Shown piece after piece: positions 1 to 10,702 of a stretch of DNA of 64,000 nucleotides. The translations under genes and the position numbers were made by a program. The notes beneath the pieces are model-generated. The model searched no databases and had not been told where the DNA came from. It saw only the letters and a program-made list of their open reading frames with translations. The first letter of the stretch is position 1. Each line of letters opens with the position of its first letter. Origin of the DNA: Phaeospirillum sp. (GTDB taxonomy: Bacteria > Pseudomonadota > Alphaproteobacteria > Rhodospirillales > Magnetospirillaceae); contig JAUSFB010000032.1 of assembly GCA_030651575.1 (NCBI GenBank), positions 24,001 through 88,000 of the forward strand, written 5' to 3'.

Positions 1-1
1 C

Positions 2-1180
2 GCCCACGCGCTCGCCTGCTATGCCTGCCGGCCGGAGGACTCGCGCGGTCGCCTGCACGACGAGCCGGGCAGCCCGACCCGCTCGCCATTTCAGCGCGAC
101 CGCGATCGAATCATCCATTCCGCCGCCTTTCGCCGGCTACAGTACAAGACTCAGGTTTTCGTCTATCACGAGGGCGAGAACTTCCGGACCCGGCTGACTC
201 ATTCGCTGGAAGTATCGCAGATCGCGCGCTCCATTAGCCGGGTGCTGGGGTTGGATGAGGATCTGGCCGAGGCGCTGGCCCTGGCCCATGATCTGGGCCA
301 TACCCCGTTCGGTCATGCTGGCGAGGATGCGCTGCAAGAGGTGCTGGCCGAGTATGGCGGCTTTGACCACAACGCCCAGTCCTTGCGCATCGTCACCAAG
401 CTGGAACGCCGCTACGTCGAGTTCGAGGGACTCAATCTTACCTGGGAGACTCTGGAGGGGCTGGTCAAGCATAACGGCCCGCTGACCGGCCCGCTGGCGG
501 TCAAGAAGGACTGGCCGCTGCCTGGCGCCATCGCAGAATACGCCCAGCTTCATGACCTCGACCTCGACAGCTTCGCCGGTGCCGAGGCCCAGGTCGCGGC
601 CCTGTCCGACGATATCGCATATAACAACCACGATATCGACGACGGTCTGCGCGCCGGTCTGTTCAGCATCAAGGATCTGGCCGACGTACCGCTGGTCGGG
701 CCGCTGTTCCACAAGGTCGCCGCCGAGTATCCCACCGCCGATACCAGCCTGCACATCCACGAGGTGGTGCGCCGCATGATCGGCATCATGATCCTCGACC
801 TGATCAAGGAGACCAAGCGGCGCATCGCCCGGTTCTCTCCAAAATCCGCCGACGATGTCCGGCGGCTGGGACGGCCCCTGGTGGCGTTCTCGGATGAGAT
901 GCGGGCCAACGACGCCGCGCTGCGCAAGTTCCTGTTCACCAATATGTACCGCCACTTCACCGTCAACCGCATGACCAGCAAGGGACGGCGGGTGGTGAAG
1001 GATCTGTTCCGGCTGCTGTTCGCCGAGCCGGAATGCCTGCCCCCCGAATGGCGATGCCTCGCCGATGGCAAGGGTACCGTCAAGACCGCCCGCGTGGTGG
1101 CCGATTACATCGCCGGCATGACCGATCGCTTCGCGCTCGATGAGCATCGCCGGTTGTTCGACATGCAAGAGAAGCCCTGA
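2..1180 (+). CDS. dgt: dGTP triphosphohydrolase-like HD-domain protein, 5' truncated
   Basis: The family hydrolyses deoxynucleoside triphosphates to a deoxynucleoside and triphosphate in the cytoplasm. The frame is open from base 2 with no start, so the first residues lie outside the window; about 392 residues are visible. The HD metal site is seen as [10 protein letters not shown] (about residue 65) and [14 protein letters not shown] (about residue 95), followed by [13 protein letters not shown]. The early [15 protein letters not shown] is typical of dGTPase-like proteins. It ends in TGA four bases before argS, suggesting co-transcription. Substrate range is not readable from sequence. Confidence 0.93.
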   Translation, partial: AHALACYACRPEDSRGRLHDEPGSPTRSPFQRDRDRIIHSAAFRRLQYKTQVFVYHEGENFRTRLTHSLEVSQIARSISRVLGLDEDLAEALALAHDLGHTPFGHAGEDALQEVLAEYGGFDHNAQSLRIVTKLERRYVEFEGLNLTWETLEGLVKHNGPLTGPLAVKKDWPLPGAIAEYAQLHDLDLDSFAGAEAQVAALSDDIAYNNHDIDDGLRAGLFSIKDLADVPLVGPLFHKVAAEYPTADTSLHIHEVVRRMIGIMILDLIKETKRRIARFSPKSADDVRRLGRPLVAFSDEMRANDAALRKFLFTNMYRHFTVNRMTSKGRRVVKDLFRLLFAEPECLPPEWRCLADGKGTVKTARVVADYIAGMTDRFALDEHRRLFDMQEKP

Positions 1181-1184
1181 CACA

Positions 1185-2921
1185 ATGAACCTGTTCAAGT
1201 ATTTCCGCGAAGAGATCATCGCCGCCGTCGAGCGGATCGCCCCCGGCCACGACACCTCCAAGGTCACTGCCGAGCCGCCGCGCGAGGAAGCCCACGGCGA
1301 CGTCGCCACCAATGCCGCCATGGTGCTGTCCAAGGCGGTGGGGGCCAAGCCGCGCGATCTGGCCGAGAAGATCGCGGCCGAACTGCGCGCCCATCCCGCC
1401 ATCACCGGGGTCGAGGTCGCCGGTCCCGGCTTCATCAACATCCGGCTGGCCGATTCCTTCCTGGTCGAGCGCCTGACCGATGTGCTGCGTGAGGGCGAGC
1501 GTTATGGCGAATCCGACATGGGCCGGTCGCACCGGGTCAATGTGGAATACGTCTCGGCCAATCCCACCGGCCCCATGCATATCGGTCATGCCCGTGGCGC
1601 CGTGACCGGCGACGCGCTGGCCTCGCTGCTGGCCAAGGTCGGCTATGACGTTACCCGCGAGTACTATGTCAACGATGCCGGCTCTCAGGTTGACGTCCTG
1701 GCCCGTTCAGTTCATCTGCGCTATCGCGAAGCCCTGGGCGAGACCATCGGCGAGATTCCCGAGGGGCTTTATCCCGGCGATTACCTGAAGCCGGCTGGCG
1801 AGGCGCTGGCAAGGCTCCATGGTCCCAAGTTCAAGGACTCGCCCGAGGCCGATTGGCTGCTGGAGTTCCGCGCCGCCGCCATCGAGGCCATGCTAGGCAT
1901 GATCCGCGACGATCTGGCCGGGTTGGGGGTGCGTCACGACGTGTTCGTCTCCGAGCGCGGTCTGGTGGAGGACGGCAAGGTCCAGGCGGCGCTGGAATTC
2001 CTTCAGGGCAAGGGGCTGATCTATGAAGGCGTGCTGGAGCCCCCCAAGGGCAAGCTTCCCGACGACTGGGAGCCCCGGCCGCAGACCCTGTTCAAGGCGA
2101 CCGGGTTCGGCGACGACGTCGACCGGCCGTTGAGGAAGTCCGATGGGTCGTGGACCTATTTCGCCTCGGACATCGCCTATCACCTGGACAAGTACCGTCG
2201 CGGCTTTACCTCGATGATCGATGTGTGGGGCGCGGATCATGGCGGTTATGTCAAACGCATGCAGGCGGCGGTCAAGGCGGTCAGCGGCGGCGAGGCCGAT
2301 CTGGACGTCAAGCTGTGCCAGATGGTCAACCTGCTGAAGGGTGGTCAGCCGTACAAGATGAGCAAGCGGGCAGGGACTTTCGTCACCTTGGCCGATCTGG
2401 TCGAGGCGGTGGGAAAGGACGTGGTGCGCTTCATCATGCTGACGCGCAAAAATGACGCCCAGCTCGACTTCGACCTGGATAAGGTGATGGAGCAAAGCCG
2501 GGATAATCCGGTATTCTACGTCCAGTATGCCCATGCTCGCTGTCATTCGGTGATGCGCCATGCCGACGAGATGTTCGCCGATTGGCGCGCGACGCTTCAG
2601 GCCCCCGATCCGGCTGTCCTGCGGCGCTTGACCGATCCGGCCGAGCTTGCTTTGATCAAGCGGCTGGCCAGTTGGCCGCGTCTGGTGGAAACCGCCGCCG
2701 AGGCCCATGAGCCGCACCGGGTGGCGTTCTATCTCTATGAGCTGGCGGCCGGTTTCCATGGTCTGTGGAACAAGGGCAAGGACGAGGCCCGGCTGCGCTT
2801 CCTGATCGAGGGGGATCGGGAGCTGTCATTGGCCCGGTTGGCGCTGTTACAGGCGGTGGTGCTGGTGATTTCGTCTGGTCTGGCGATTTTTGGCGTCGAG
2901 CCCATGAAGGAGATGCGCTGA
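1185..2921 (+). CDS. argS: arginyl-tRNA synthetase
   Basis: Charges tRNA-Arg with arginine in the cytoplasm. At 578 residues it has the usual length for class I ArgRS. The HIGH signature is [13 protein letters not shown] and the KMSKS-type loop is [11 protein letters not shown]; the C-terminal anticodon-binding part includes [15 protein letters not shown] 1185 was chosen because it begins the conserved N-terminal domain directly after the dgt stop; a longer in-frame start at 1140 would sit inside dgt. Followed after one base by the SPOR-domain gene. Confidence 0.97.
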   Translation: MNLFKYFREEIIAAVERIAPGHDTSKVTAEPPREEAHGDVATNAAMVLSKAVGAKPRDLAEKIAAELRAHPAITGVEVAGPGFINIRLADSFLVERLTDVLREGERYGESDMGRSHRVNVEYVSANPTGPMHIGHARGAVTGDALASLLAKVGYDVTREYYVNDAGSQVDVLARSVHLRYREALGETIGEIPEGLYPGDYLKPAGEALARLHGPKFKDSPEADWLLEFRAAAIEAMLGMIRDDLAGLGVRHDVFVSERGLVEDGKVQAALEFLQGKGLIYEGVLEPPKGKLPDDWEPRPQTLFKATGFGDDVDRPLRKSDGSWTYFASDIAYHLDKYRRGFTSMIDVWGADHGGYVKRMQAAVKAVSGGEADLDVKLCQMVNLLKGGQPYKMSKRAGTFVTLADLVEAVGKDVVRFIMLTRKNDAQLDFDLDKVMEQSRDNPVFYVQYAHARCHSVMRHADEMFADWRATLQAPDPAVLRRLTDPAELALIKRLASWPRLVETAAEAHEPHRVAFYLYELAAGFHGLWNKGKDEARLRFLIEGDRELSLARLALLQAVVLVISSGLAIFGVEPMKEMR

Positions 2922-2922
2922 C

Positions 2923-3822
2923 ATGGCCATGCGTCCTAGTGACGAGTACGATCGTGATATTCTCGACATCATTCCCGAGCGGTATGACGCCGACGCCGAT
3001 TCCCATCAGGCGCGGGCTGGGCATCGTCTGCGCTCGGTCGTCACGATCGCGGTGGCGGTGGTGGCGGTCGGCGCCATCGTCGCCGCCGGGCTGCATTTCC
3101 TCGGCGGTCGCAAGGGCGGCGGCATGGGGGTTCCGTTGATCAAGGCCGACGACCGGCCGATCAAGGTCCGCCCCGATGATCGTGGCGGCATGCAGGTGCC
3201 CAATCAGGACAAGCTGGTCTACGAACGGATGGATCAGGGTTCCGACAACGATCCCAAGGTCGAACGGCTGCTGCCGCAGGCCGAGGCTCCCAAGGCGCCG
3301 CCGCGTCAGGCGCTTCCCGCCGCCGAACCCATCCCCCCGGCCGCGCCGCAGCGCGCCACCGCGCCCCTGCCGGTCAAGCCGGGCGAGCCCCCGCCGCCAA
3401 AGTCGGTTCCCGCGCCCAAGGTGGCGGCCCAGCCCATGGAGACTCCCTCCGCCGGCTATCAGTCGGTTCAGACCCGCCCCTCTGCTCCGGATCAGGTGAT
3501 TACTCCGGCTCAGGTGGCCAGCGTGCCGCCGGCCCCGGCGCCGGTCGCAACCCCTCCGGCCAGGGTTTCGATCTCTGGCGATTACGTCGTTCAGTTGGGC
3601 GCTGTCCGGGCGCAGGATCTGGCCGAGAAGGAGTGGCTGCGTATCCAAAAGGGCAATGCCGACCTGCTGGGCAGCCTGCATTCCGATATCGTCCGGGTCG
3701 AACTGGAGGGCAAAGGGGTGTTCTGGCGAATTCGCGCCGTCCCCTTGACCGAACAGACCGCCCGTGCGCTCTGCGCCGAATTGGCTCACCGTAATCAGGG
3801 GTGCATCGTTGCGCGCAAGTAA
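2923..3822 (+). CDS. SPOR-domain inner-membrane protein
   Basis: A 299-residue bitopic protein. The N-terminal ~30 residues are cytoplasmic and charged, followed by one membrane segment (about residues 31-54, alternating Val/Ala/Ile), a long Pro/Ala-rich periplasmic linker, and a C-terminal SPOR domain starting near GDYVVQLGAVRAQ. SPOR domains bind denuded septal peptidoglycan, so a role at the division site is likely. Its placement just before nagZ, a cell-wall recycling gene, fits. It overlaps the proposed nagZ start. The N-terminal portion carries no recognisable enzyme domain. Confidence 0.88.
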   Translation: MAMRPSDEYDRDILDIIPERYDADADSHQARAGHRLRSVVTIAVAVVAVGAIVAAGLHFLGGRKGGGMGVPLIKADDRPIKVRPDDRGGMQVPNQDKLVYERMDQGSDNDPKVERLLPQAEAPKAPPRQALPAAEPIPPAAPQRATAPLPVKPGEPPPPKSVPAPKVAAQPMETPSAGYQSVQTRPSAPDQVITPAQVASVPPAPAPVATPPARVSISGDYVVQLGAVRAQDLAEKEWLRIQKGNADLLGSLHSDIVRVELEGKGVFWRIRAVPLTEQTARALCAELAHRNQGCIVARK

Positions 3823-4840
3823 TCCGCCGCCGGCCGCCGCCATCTTCGGTTGCGCCACTCTGGCGTTGAGCGATGAGGAGCATCGCTTCTTCGCTCGGGT
3901 CAATCCGCTTGGCTTCATCCTGTTCGCCCGCAATATCGAAGGCCCGGAGCAGGTCCGCTCGCTGGTCGCGGCCCTGCGCGCCAGCGTCGGCCGCGCCGAT
4001 GCGCCGGTACTGATCGATCAGGAGGGCGGGCGGGTTCAACGCCTGAGGCAGCCCCACTGGCGCAAGGCCCCGCCCGGCGAGTCTTTCGCCCGCCTGGCCG
4101 AGCGCGACATGGTCGCGGCGACCGAGGCGCTGAGGCTCAATTTTCGTCTGATCGGGCGTGAACTGGCCGATCTTGGCATCGACGTGGACTGCGCGCCGGT
4201 ACTTGATGTCCCGGTGGCCGGCGCCCATGGCGTGATCGGCGACCGGGCCTATGGCCGCACGCCCGCGACGGTGGGCCAACTTGCCGGTCAGGTGATCGAA
4301 GGCCTGCTGGACGAGGGCGTCCTGCCGGTGATCAAGCACATCCCCGGCCACGGCCGCGCCATGGTCGACAGTCATCTGGCCCTGCCGGTGGTGGAGGCGT
4401 CGCTGGCCGAGTTGGAGGCGCAGGACTTTCCGCCCTTCCACCAGTTGCGCCACGCCCCCTGGGCCATGACCGCCCATGTGGTCTATACCGCGCTCGATGC
4501 CAGCCGGCCGGCGACCACATCGGCCAAGGTGATCGCCGAGGTGATTCGCGGCGCCATCGGCTTCGACGGCGTCCTGGTCTCCGACGATCTGTCCATGAAG
4601 GCCCTGGGCGGCGGCTTCGAGGATCGCACCACCGATTCGCTGGCTGCCGGCTGTGACGTGGTGCTTCATTGCAATGGCGAAATGGTGGAGATGCAGGCCA
4701 TCGCCGCCGCCGTCCGACCCCTGACCGATCTGGCTCTGGCGCGTCTGGACCGTGCCCAGGCCATGAAGCGGGCGCCGGTGGCCTTCGACGCCGCCGCCGC
4801 CGCCGCCCAGGTCGAACATTTGCTTGGGATGGCCCCATGA
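3809..4840 (+). CDS. nagZ: beta-N-acetylhexosaminidase, GH3 family
   Basis: Removes N-acetylglucosamine from muropeptides during cytoplasmic cell-wall recycling. The GH3 NagZ signature KHIPGHGRAMVDSH, which carries the general acid/base His, and the nucleophile region VLVSDDLSMKALGG are present. About 343 residues, normal for the single-domain form. TTG 3809 is chosen because an AGGGG ribosome-binding site lies just upstream and the conserved region starts within ten residues; ATG 3764 is an alternative. It overlaps the end of the SPOR gene, and its own stop overlaps the next start (ATGA). Confidence 0.93.
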   Translation: MRASNPPPAAAIFGCATLALSDEEHRFFARVNPLGFILFARNIEGPEQVRSLVAALRASVGRADAPVLIDQEGGRVQRLRQPHWRKAPPGESFARLAERDMVAATEALRLNFRLIGRELADLGIDVDCAPVLDVPVAGAHGVIGDRAYGRTPATVGQLAGQVIEGLLDEGVLPVIKHIPGHGRAMVDSHLALPVVEASLAELEAQDFPPFHQLRHAPWAMTAHVVYTALDASRPATTSAKVIAEVIRGAIGFDGVLVSDDLSMKALGGGFEDRTTDSLAAGCDVVLHCNGEMVEMQAIAAAVRPLTDLALARLDRAQAMKRAPVAFDAAAAAAQVEHLLGMAP

Positions 4841-5523
4841 TGGGTGACCTCGGCGGCTTGGTGTATGGGATCTCCATCTGGGCGTTGCCCCTGATCTTCG
4901 CCGTAACGCTGCACGAGGCGGCGCATGGCTACGCCGCGCTGGCCATGGGCGACGACACCGCAAGCCGCATGGGGCGGATCTCGCTCAACCCCCTGCGCCA
5001 TGTGGATCCGTTCGGCACCATCATCCTGCCCGGCCTGCTGTTGGCCATGGGCGGCGTGATGTTCGGTTGGGCCAAGCCGGTGCCGGTCAATTTCGCCAGA
5101 CTGCGCGACCCCCGCATGGGTATGATCGTGGTGGCGGCGGCCGGGCCGGGGATGAATTTGGCGCTGGCGATCCTGGCGGTCCTGGCGGCGCTCTACATCT
5201 TGCCGCACACCCCGCTGGTGATTCAGGGCTGGCTGCTGCTGAATCTTGATAACGCCATTTATTTCAACCTGTTGCTGGCGATCTTTAATATGATCCCGAT
5301 TCCGCCGCTGGACGGTGGGCGGGTGTTGGTCGGGGTCTTGCCGCGTCAGCTGGCCCGGCAGGTGGCGCGGTTGGAGAAGGCCGGCATCCTGATTTTGCTG
5401 GCGGCGCTGTTCATCTTGCCGATCCTGGGGCGCAATCTGGGGATGGATCTCGATATCTTCCATTGGCTGGTGCAGGGGCCGGTGGAGGGAATCGGCCGTT
5501 TCATGGTCGGCGTCCTGAGGTAG
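4837..5523 (+). CDS. site-2 protease family (M50) membrane metalloprotease
   Basis: A 228-residue polytopic membrane protein. The zinc motif is HEAAHGYAALA (HExxH, about residue 26-30) in the first hydrophobic segment, and the third ligand region is NMIPIPPLDGGR near residue 160. Members cut membrane-embedded substrates; this compact Rhodospirillales/Thermus-type form has no PDZ domain and its substrate is unknown. The start overlaps nagZ in ATGA, indicating translational coupling, and scpA starts one base after its TAG. Confidence 0.88.
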   Translation: MMGDLGGLVYGISIWALPLIFAVTLHEAAHGYAALAMGDDTASRMGRISLNPLRHVDPFGTIILPGLLLAMGGVMFGWAKPVPVNFARLRDPRMGMIVVAAAGPGMNLALAILAVLAALYILPHTPLVIQGWLLLNLDNAIYFNLLLAIFNMIPIPPLDGGRVLVGVLPRQLARQVARLEKAGILILLAALFILPILGRNLGMDLDIFHWLVQGPVEGIGRFMVGVLR

Positions 5524-5524
5524 C

Positions 5525-6343
5525 ATGCAGCAGATCGACGCCTTCCTGGTCGATGAGGAGCGGGCAGGGCGGCCGATTGCCGAGCGCCTGATGCTGGACC
5601 TCGACGGCTGGGAAGGGCCGTTGGACGTCCTGCTTCAGCTCGCGCGGGATCAGAAGGTGGATCTGGCGCGCATCTCGATTCTTAAGCTCGCCGATCAATT
5701 CCTTGAATTTGTTGAAAGAATACGCCAGACACAGCTGGACCTCGCCGCCGAGTACCTGGTGATGGCGGCATGGCTGGCCTATCTCAAATCCCGGCTGCTG
5801 CTGCCCGAGCCCGAACCGGTGGCGGAAGATGAACTGTCGCCGGCCGAGATGGCGGCGGCGCTGGCGTTCCGGCTGCAACGGCTTCAGGCCATGCAGGATG
5901 TCGGGGCCAAGTTGTTCTCTGGCCGCCTGCTGGGGCGCGATGTGTTCCGGCGCGGCGACCCGGAAGACGTCGAGGTGATCAGCCGCTCGATCTTCGATCT
6001 CGACCTCTACGATCTGTTGAAGGCCTATGCCGACCATGTGGTCCGCCATTCGGTACGGACCTTGACGGTGGAGGCGCCGGATCTGTGGTCGGTGGAAAAC
6101 GCCCTGCTCCGGCTGGAAAACATGCTGGGGCTAGGCCGTCTGCCCGACTGGTCGGTGTTGATGGCCTTTCTGCCGCCCATGGGGGGCGATGGCCTGAAGA
6201 TGAAATCGGCCATGGCCTCGACCTTCGTGGCGGCGCTGGAACTGTGCAAGCAAGGCCGGCTGGTGCTGCGCCAGGACGGGGCGGCCTATTCCCCCATTTA
6301 CGTCAAGGCCGGTCAGCGGGTTCAGGAGGTGGGCGATGATTGA
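5525..6343 (+). CDS. scpA: segregation and condensation protein A
   Basis: Kleisin subunit that bridges the SMC heads in the bacterial condensin complex. 272 residues, with the conserved N-terminal block LDGWEGPLDVLLQLARDQ and a C-terminal winged-helix region. It overlaps scpB by eight bases, the common scpA-scpB arrangement, and is probably part of the operon beginning upstream at argS or nagZ. Confidence 0.95.
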   Translation: MQQIDAFLVDEERAGRPIAERLMLDLDGWEGPLDVLLQLARDQKVDLARISILKLADQFLEFVERIRQTQLDLAAEYLVMAAWLAYLKSRLLLPEPEPVAEDELSPAEMAAALAFRLQRLQAMQDVGAKLFSGRLLGRDVFRRGDPEDVEVISRSIFDLDLYDLLKAYADHVVRHSVRTLTVEAPDLWSVENALLRLENMLGLGRLPDWSVLMAFLPPMGGDGLKMKSAMASTFVAALELCKQGRLVLRQDGAAYSPIYVKAGQRVQEVGDD

Positions 6344-6983
6344 TCCCGACCAGTTGCGGCTGATCGAGGCGGTGATTTTCGCCTCGGCCGAGCCGGTGAG
6401 TGAAGCCGCCCTGGCCGAGCGTCTGCCCGAGGGTGGCGATGTTTCGCAACTGCTGACGGAGTTGGAGCGGCATTACGCCGCCCGTGGCATCGTTCTGGTT
6501 CGGCGCGGCAAGGGCTGGGCCTTCCGGACCGCCTCCGATCTGGCCGACACCTTGAAGATCGAGCGGACCCAGGAGCGCAAATTGTCGCGGGCGGCGGTGG
6601 AGACCCTGGCCATCATCGCCTATCATCAGCCGGTGACCCGCGCCGAGGTCGAGGAAATCCGGGGCGTGGCGCTGTCCAAGGGGACGCTGGACATCTTGTT
6701 CGCGGCCGGCTGGGTGCGGCCCAAGGGGCGGCGGCGCAGCCCTGGACGGCCACTGACCTGGGGAACCTCCGACGGCTTTCTTGATCATTTCGGCCTCGAA
6801 TCGCTCGACGACCTTCCCGGCGTCAAGGAATTGGAGGCCGCCGGCCTGCTGGACGCCCGCGCCGCCGCCGGAGCCTATGGAAACCGCGCCGTTGACGGCG
6901 ATCACATGGTCGATACCGGTCCGGAAGACGAGGTCCAGCTCGACCTGCTGGATGATGAAGAATTGCTGGGGATCGGGGAATAG
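6336..6983 (+). CDS. scpB: segregation and condensation protein B
   Basis: Winged-helix partner of ScpA in the SMC complex. 215 residues. Recognisable blocks are LIEAVIFASAEPVSEAAL at the N-terminus and ETLAIIAYHQPVTRAEVEEI in the second winged helix. The acidic C-terminal tail (VQLDLLDDEELLGIGE) is common in alphaproteobacterial ScpB. It starts inside the end of scpA. Confidence 0.95.
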   Translation: MIDPDQLRLIEAVIFASAEPVSEAALAERLPEGGDVSQLLTELERHYAARGIVLVRRGKGWAFRTASDLADTLKIERTQERKLSRAAVETLAIIAYHQPVTRAEVEEIRGVALSKGTLDILFAAGWVRPKGRRRSPGRPLTWGTSDGFLDHFGLESLDDLPGVKELEAAGLLDARAAAGAYGNRAVDGDHMVDTGPEDEVQLDLLDDEELLGIGE

Positions 6984-7097
6984 GCGCTCTATTTCCAAGA
7001 TAGCGGCTACGGGCCATTGCGGAGGTCCGTTTCTTTTGCGATGATCCGCCGCCGGAGCCGAGGATACGGCCCGCGCGGCGTCAGGGAGTGGTTCGGT

Positions 7098-7352
7098 ATG
7101 GGTACTTGGAGTATCGGTCATTGGCTCATCGTTCTCATTATCGTGCTGCTCCTGTTCGGCGCGAACAAGATCCCCAAGCTGATGGGCGACATGGCCAAGG
7201 GCGTGAAGGCGTTCAAGCACGGCCTCAAGGACGAGGACGAAGCGGCCGCCCCGGCTCAGCCGGTTTCGTCGGCAGCGCCGTCGCAGGCTCGCGTGACAGA
7301 GGGCGAGGCGGCGAAGCCCGCCGCGCAGCACGACACCGCCGCCAAGCCGTGA
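7098..7352 (+). CDS. tatA: Sec-independent translocase subunit TatA
   Basis: Pore-forming component of the twin-arginine pathway, exporting folded proteins across the inner membrane. 84 residues: one membrane segment ([12 protein letters not shown]), the FG hinge in [10 protein letters not shown], an amphipathic helix ([17 protein letters not shown]), and an acidic/Ala-rich tail. ATG 7098 gives the canonical MGTWSIGHW start; the longer in-frame extension to 7017 has no family match. Confidence 0.95.
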   Translation: MGTWSIGHWLIVLIIVLLLFGANKIPKLMGDMAKGVKAFKHGLKDEDEAAAPAQPVSSAAPSQARVTEGEAAKPAAQHDTAAKP

Positions 7353-7415
7353 GCGGCACGGCGGCGCGCGTGATGGTCTTGCACCTGTACTCGCCCGAGT
7401 TCCGGGGGTAGCTGG

Positions 7416-7796
7416 ATGTTTGACATCGGCTGGGACGAGATGGCCCTGATCGCGGTGGTCAGCCTGATCGTCATCGGACCCAAGGATCTGCCGGTGGTGT
7501 TGCGCCAGATCGGTCGCTGGACGCGCAAGGCGCGCGAGATGGCGGCCGATTTTCAGCACGGCATGGACGAGATGGTGCGCGACTCCGAACTGGATGACAT
7601 CAAGAAGCAGGTCGCCAAGGTCGCCGAGCCCAATCTTTTGCGCCAGGAGATCGATAAAGCCCTCGATCCTACCGGTGAGATGGCCAAGGCCATGGAGATG
7701 CCGGCTTTGGACCTGAACGGCGCCGCCGAGGAGAAGGCTGCGCCTCCCGAGGCCATCGCCGTCGATACGCCGCCGCCGCGGCCGCCGGAACCCTAG
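7416..7796 (+). CDS. tatB: Sec-independent translocase subunit TatB
   Basis: Forms the twin-arginine signal-peptide receptor together with TatC. 126 residues, beginning MFDIGWDEMALIAVVSLIVI, followed by the GPKDLPVVLRQIGRW hinge and amphipathic helix, then a variable acidic and Pro-rich tail. It lies between tatA and tatC in the usual order. Confidence 0.95.
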   Translation: MFDIGWDEMALIAVVSLIVIGPKDLPVVLRQIGRWTRKAREMAADFQHGMDEMVRDSELDDIKKQVAKVAEPNLLRQEIDKALDPTGEMAKAMEMPALDLNGAAEEKAAPPEAIAVDTPPPRPPEP

Positions 7797-7807
7797 GGTC
7801 AAAGAAT

Positions 7808-8635
7808 TTGAGCGAGTCCTCCGACGACAAGACCATGCCTTTGCTTGAACATCTGGTCGAGCTGCGTCAGCGGTTGATCTGGTCAGCGCTGGCGTTCCTG
7901 CTCGCCTTTGGCTTTTGCTATTATTTTTCCAACGCCATCTATGAATTCCTGCTGGAGCCCTATTCCACGGCGGCCCTGGCCAAGGGCGGCAACCGCCGCC
8001 TGATCTTCACCGCGCCGACCGAGGCGTTCTTCACCTTCATGAAGGTGTCGGCCTTTGCCGCTTCGGCCCTGTGCTTCCCGGTCTGGGCCGGCCAGCTATG
8101 GGCCTTCATCGCGCCAGGCCTGTACAAGCACGAGCGGCAGGCCTTTCTGCCCTTTCTGATGGCGACGCCGGTCCTGTTCACCGCCGGGGCCTCGCTGGTC
8201 TATTTCATCGTCCTGCCCGGCGTGTACACCTATCTGCTGGGTTTTGAAAATCTGGCGCCTTCGGCCGGGCAGCTGCCGATCCAGCTGGAGGCCAAGGTCA
8301 ACGAGTCGCTGTCGCTGATCATGACCCTGATCATGGCCTTTGGCTTGGCGTTCCAGATGCCGGTCCTGCTGACCCTGCTGGCCCGCGTCGGTCTGGTCAC
8401 CGCCAAGGGTCTGGCGGAAAAGCGTCGCTTTGCCATTGTTGGAAACTTCGTCTTCGCCGCCGTGGTCACGCCCCCCGATATCGTCAGCCAGTGCTCGCTG
8501 GCCATTCCCATGGTCTTTCTTTACGAGCTGTCGATCATCTCGTCGCGTTGGGCCGAGAAGAAGCGGGCCGAGTCCATGGACGAGGACGAGTCCATCAAGG
8601 ATGAGACGGTGGACGAAACCGATTTCAATACGTAG
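7808..8635 (+). CDS. tatC: Sec-independent translocase subunit TatC
   Basis: Six-membrane-segment core of the Tat translocase, which recognises the twin-arginine motif. 275 residues. The cytoplasmic N-terminal signature [17 protein letters not shown] is intact, and the acidic residue in [15 protein letters not shown] is present. Starts at TTG 7808, eleven bases after tatB; no closer ATG has the conserved N-terminus in full. The C-terminal tail is highly charged ([12 protein letters not shown]). serS follows after 14 bases. Confidence 0.95.
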   Translation: MSESSDDKTMPLLEHLVELRQRLIWSALAFLLAFGFCYYFSNAIYEFLLEPYSTAALAKGGNRRLIFTAPTEAFFTFMKVSAFAASALCFPVWAGQLWAFIAPGLYKHERQAFLPFLMATPVLFTAGASLVYFIVLPGVYTYLLGFENLAPSAGQLPIQLEAKVNESLSLIMTLIMAFGLAFQMPVLLTLLARVGLVTAKGLAEKRRFAIVGNFVFAAVVTPPDIVSQCSLAIPMVFLYELSIISSRWAEKKRAESMDEDESIKDETVDETDFNT

Positions 8636-8649
8636 CCGGAAGTTCTCCC

Positions 8650-9918
8650 ATGCATGACCTGAAGTCCATTCGTGACAACCCGGACGGATTCGACGCCGGC
8701 CTGAAGCGCCGTGGCCTCGACCCTCGCGCCGCCGAGATTCTGGCGCTGGATACCCGCCGCCGGACGGCCCAGACCGCGTTTCAGGAATTGCAGGCCCGCC
8801 GCAACGAGGCCTCCAAGCAGATCGGCCAGTTGAAGAAGGGTGGCGGCGACGCCTCGGCCCTGATGGATGAGGTCGCCGGCCTGAAGGAGCGGATTCCGGC
8901 GGTAGAGGAGGAGGATCGGGCGTTGGGCGTCGAGATCGAGTCCATTTTGGCCTCCATTCCCAACCTGCCCGCCGACGATGTACCCGAAGGCTCCGACGAG
9001 AGCGGCAATGTGGAGTTGCGCCAGTGGGGCACCCCCAAGACGTTCGATTTTCCGGCGCTGGACCATGATGCCCTGGGCGCCAGGTCGGGACTGATGGATT
9101 TCGACGGCGCGGCCAAGCTGTCCGGCGCTCGGTTCGTGGTGCTGAAGGGGCCGCTGGCCCGGCTGCAACGGGCGCTGGGACAGTTCATGCTGGACCTCCA
9201 GACCCTGGAGCACGGCTATACCGAGATCGATCCGCCGCTGATGGTCAAGGATGCCGCCGCGTTCGGCACCGGCCAGCTGCCTAAGTTCGGCGAGGATCTG
9301 TTCAAAACCAATACCGGCCACTGGCTGATCCCCACCGCCGAGGTGCCGCTGACCAATCTGCTGGCCGACGAGATCGTCGAGGACAGGCAATTGCCGCTGC
9401 GCATGACGGCGTTGACGCCGTGCTTCCGTTCCGAGGCCGGGGCGGCGGGCAAGGATACGCGCGGCATGATCCGCCAGCATCAGTTCCACAAGGTCGAGAT
9501 GGTATCCATCTCCCACCCCGACCACTCCGACCTGGAGCACTCGCGCATGACCGCCTGTGCCGAGGCGGTGTTGCAGCGCCTGGGGCTGGCCTATCGCGTC
9601 ATCGTGCTGTGCACCGGCGATATGGGCTTTTCATCGCGCAAGACCTACGACATCGAAGTCTGGCTGCCGGGGCAGGCGCGGTACCGGGAAATTTCGTCCT
9701 GCTCCAATTGTGGCGACTTCCAGGCCCGGCGCATGAAGGCTCGCTTCAAGGCCGAGGGCGAGAAGGGCACCCGCTTCGTCCATACCCTCAACGGCTCCGG
9801 GCTGGCGGTCGGCCGGACCCTGATCGCGGTGATGGAGAACTACCAGCGCGCCGACGGCTCCATCGAGGTGCCGGAGGTGCTGCGTCCCTATATGGGCGGG
9901 CTGGAGGCCATCGGCTGA
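8650..9918 (+). CDS. serS: seryl-tRNA synthetase
   Basis: Class II synthetase that charges tRNA-Ser and tRNA-Sec. 422 residues. The N-terminal long coiled-coil arm spans about residues 30-100. Motif 2 is seen in [20 protein letters not shown] and motif 3 in [28 protein letters not shown] marks the serine pocket. It opens a conserved alphaproteobacterial run serS-surE-pcm-nlpD, with one base to surE. Confidence 0.97.
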   Translation: MHDLKSIRDNPDGFDAGLKRRGLDPRAAEILALDTRRRTAQTAFQELQARRNEASKQIGQLKKGGGDASALMDEVAGLKERIPAVEEEDRALGVEIESILASIPNLPADDVPEGSDESGNVELRQWGTPKTFDFPALDHDALGARSGLMDFDGAAKLSGARFVVLKGPLARLQRALGQFMLDLQTLEHGYTEIDPPLMVKDAAAFGTGQLPKFGEDLFKTNTGHWLIPTAEVPLTNLLADEIVEDRQLPLRMTALTPCFRSEAGAAGKDTRGMIRQHQFHKVEMVSISHPDHSDLEHSRMTACAEAVLQRLGLAYRVIVLCTGDMGFSSRKTYDIEVWLPGQARYREISSCSNCGDFQARRMKARFKAEGEKGTRFVHTLNGSGLAVGRTLIAVMENYQRADGSIEVPEVLRPYMGGLEAIG

Positions 9919-9919
9919 A

Positions 9920-10702
9920 ATGTTTTCTCCGGTCAGCGACCTCTCGAATTTGCGGATTCTGATTTCCAACGACGATGGCGTCAACGCGCCCGGCATCAAG
10001 GTGCTGGAGCGCATCGCGCGCTCGATTTCCAAGGATGTCTGGGTGGTGGCGCCCGAGCAGGAGCAAAGCGCCGCCGGTCACTCGCTGACCATCCGGCGGC
10101 CGCTGCGGGTGCGCCAATTGTCGCGGCGGCGCTTTGCCGTCGACGGCACCCCCACCGATGCGGTGTTGCTGGGCGTCAATCTGGTGCTGAAGGGCAAACG
10201 GCCGGATCTGGTGCTGTCGGGGATCAACCGGGGTTCGAATCTGGGGGAGGACGTGACCTATTCCGGGACGGTGGCGGCAGCCATGGAGGCCACCATCCTC
10301 GGAATTCCCGCCATCGCCCTGTCCCAGTACATTACCCATCCCCATCCGGTGAAATGGGCCACCGCCGAGCATTTCGCCCCCGATATCATCCGTCGCGTCA
10401 TGGCGGTGGGCTGGGGCCGCAACGTGCTGATGAACGTCAACTTTCCCGATGCGATTCACTCCCATGTCACCGGAATCGAGGTGACCCGCCAGGGCAAGCG
10501 CAAGCTGGGCGACAATATCGTCGAGCGCGCCGACCCGCGCGGCGAGCCCTATGTCTGGATCGGCGCCCAGCGGGCCGAGGAGCGTTCGACACCCGGAACC
10601 GATATCGAGGCGGTGTGTCGCGGCGCGGTGTCGGTGACGCCGCTGTGCTTCGACCTGACCGACCGCGAGACCATGCGGTCATTGGGCTCTGTATTCCCGT
10701 GA
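9920..10702 (+). CDS. surE: 5'/3'-nucleotidase SurE
   Basis: Metal-dependent nucleoside monophosphate phosphatase, stationary-phase survival family. 260 residues. The metal-binding N-terminal motif ISNDDGVNAPGI and the downstream LVLSGINRGSNLGEDVTYSGT are both complete. The pcm start overlaps its stop (GTGA), preserving the surE-pcm coupling seen in many bacteria. Confidence 0.96.
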   Translation: MFSPVSDLSNLRILISNDDGVNAPGIKVLERIARSISKDVWVVAPEQEQSAAGHSLTIRRPLRVRQLSRRRFAVDGTPTDAVLLGVNLVLKGKRPDLVLSGINRGSNLGEDVTYSGTVAAAMEATILGIPAIALSQYITHPHPVKWATAEHFAPDIIRRVMAVGWGRNVLMNVNFPDAIHSHVTGIEVTRQGKRKLGDNIVERADPRGEPYVWIGAQRAEERSTPGTDIEAVCRGAVSVTPLCFDLTDRETMRSLGSVFP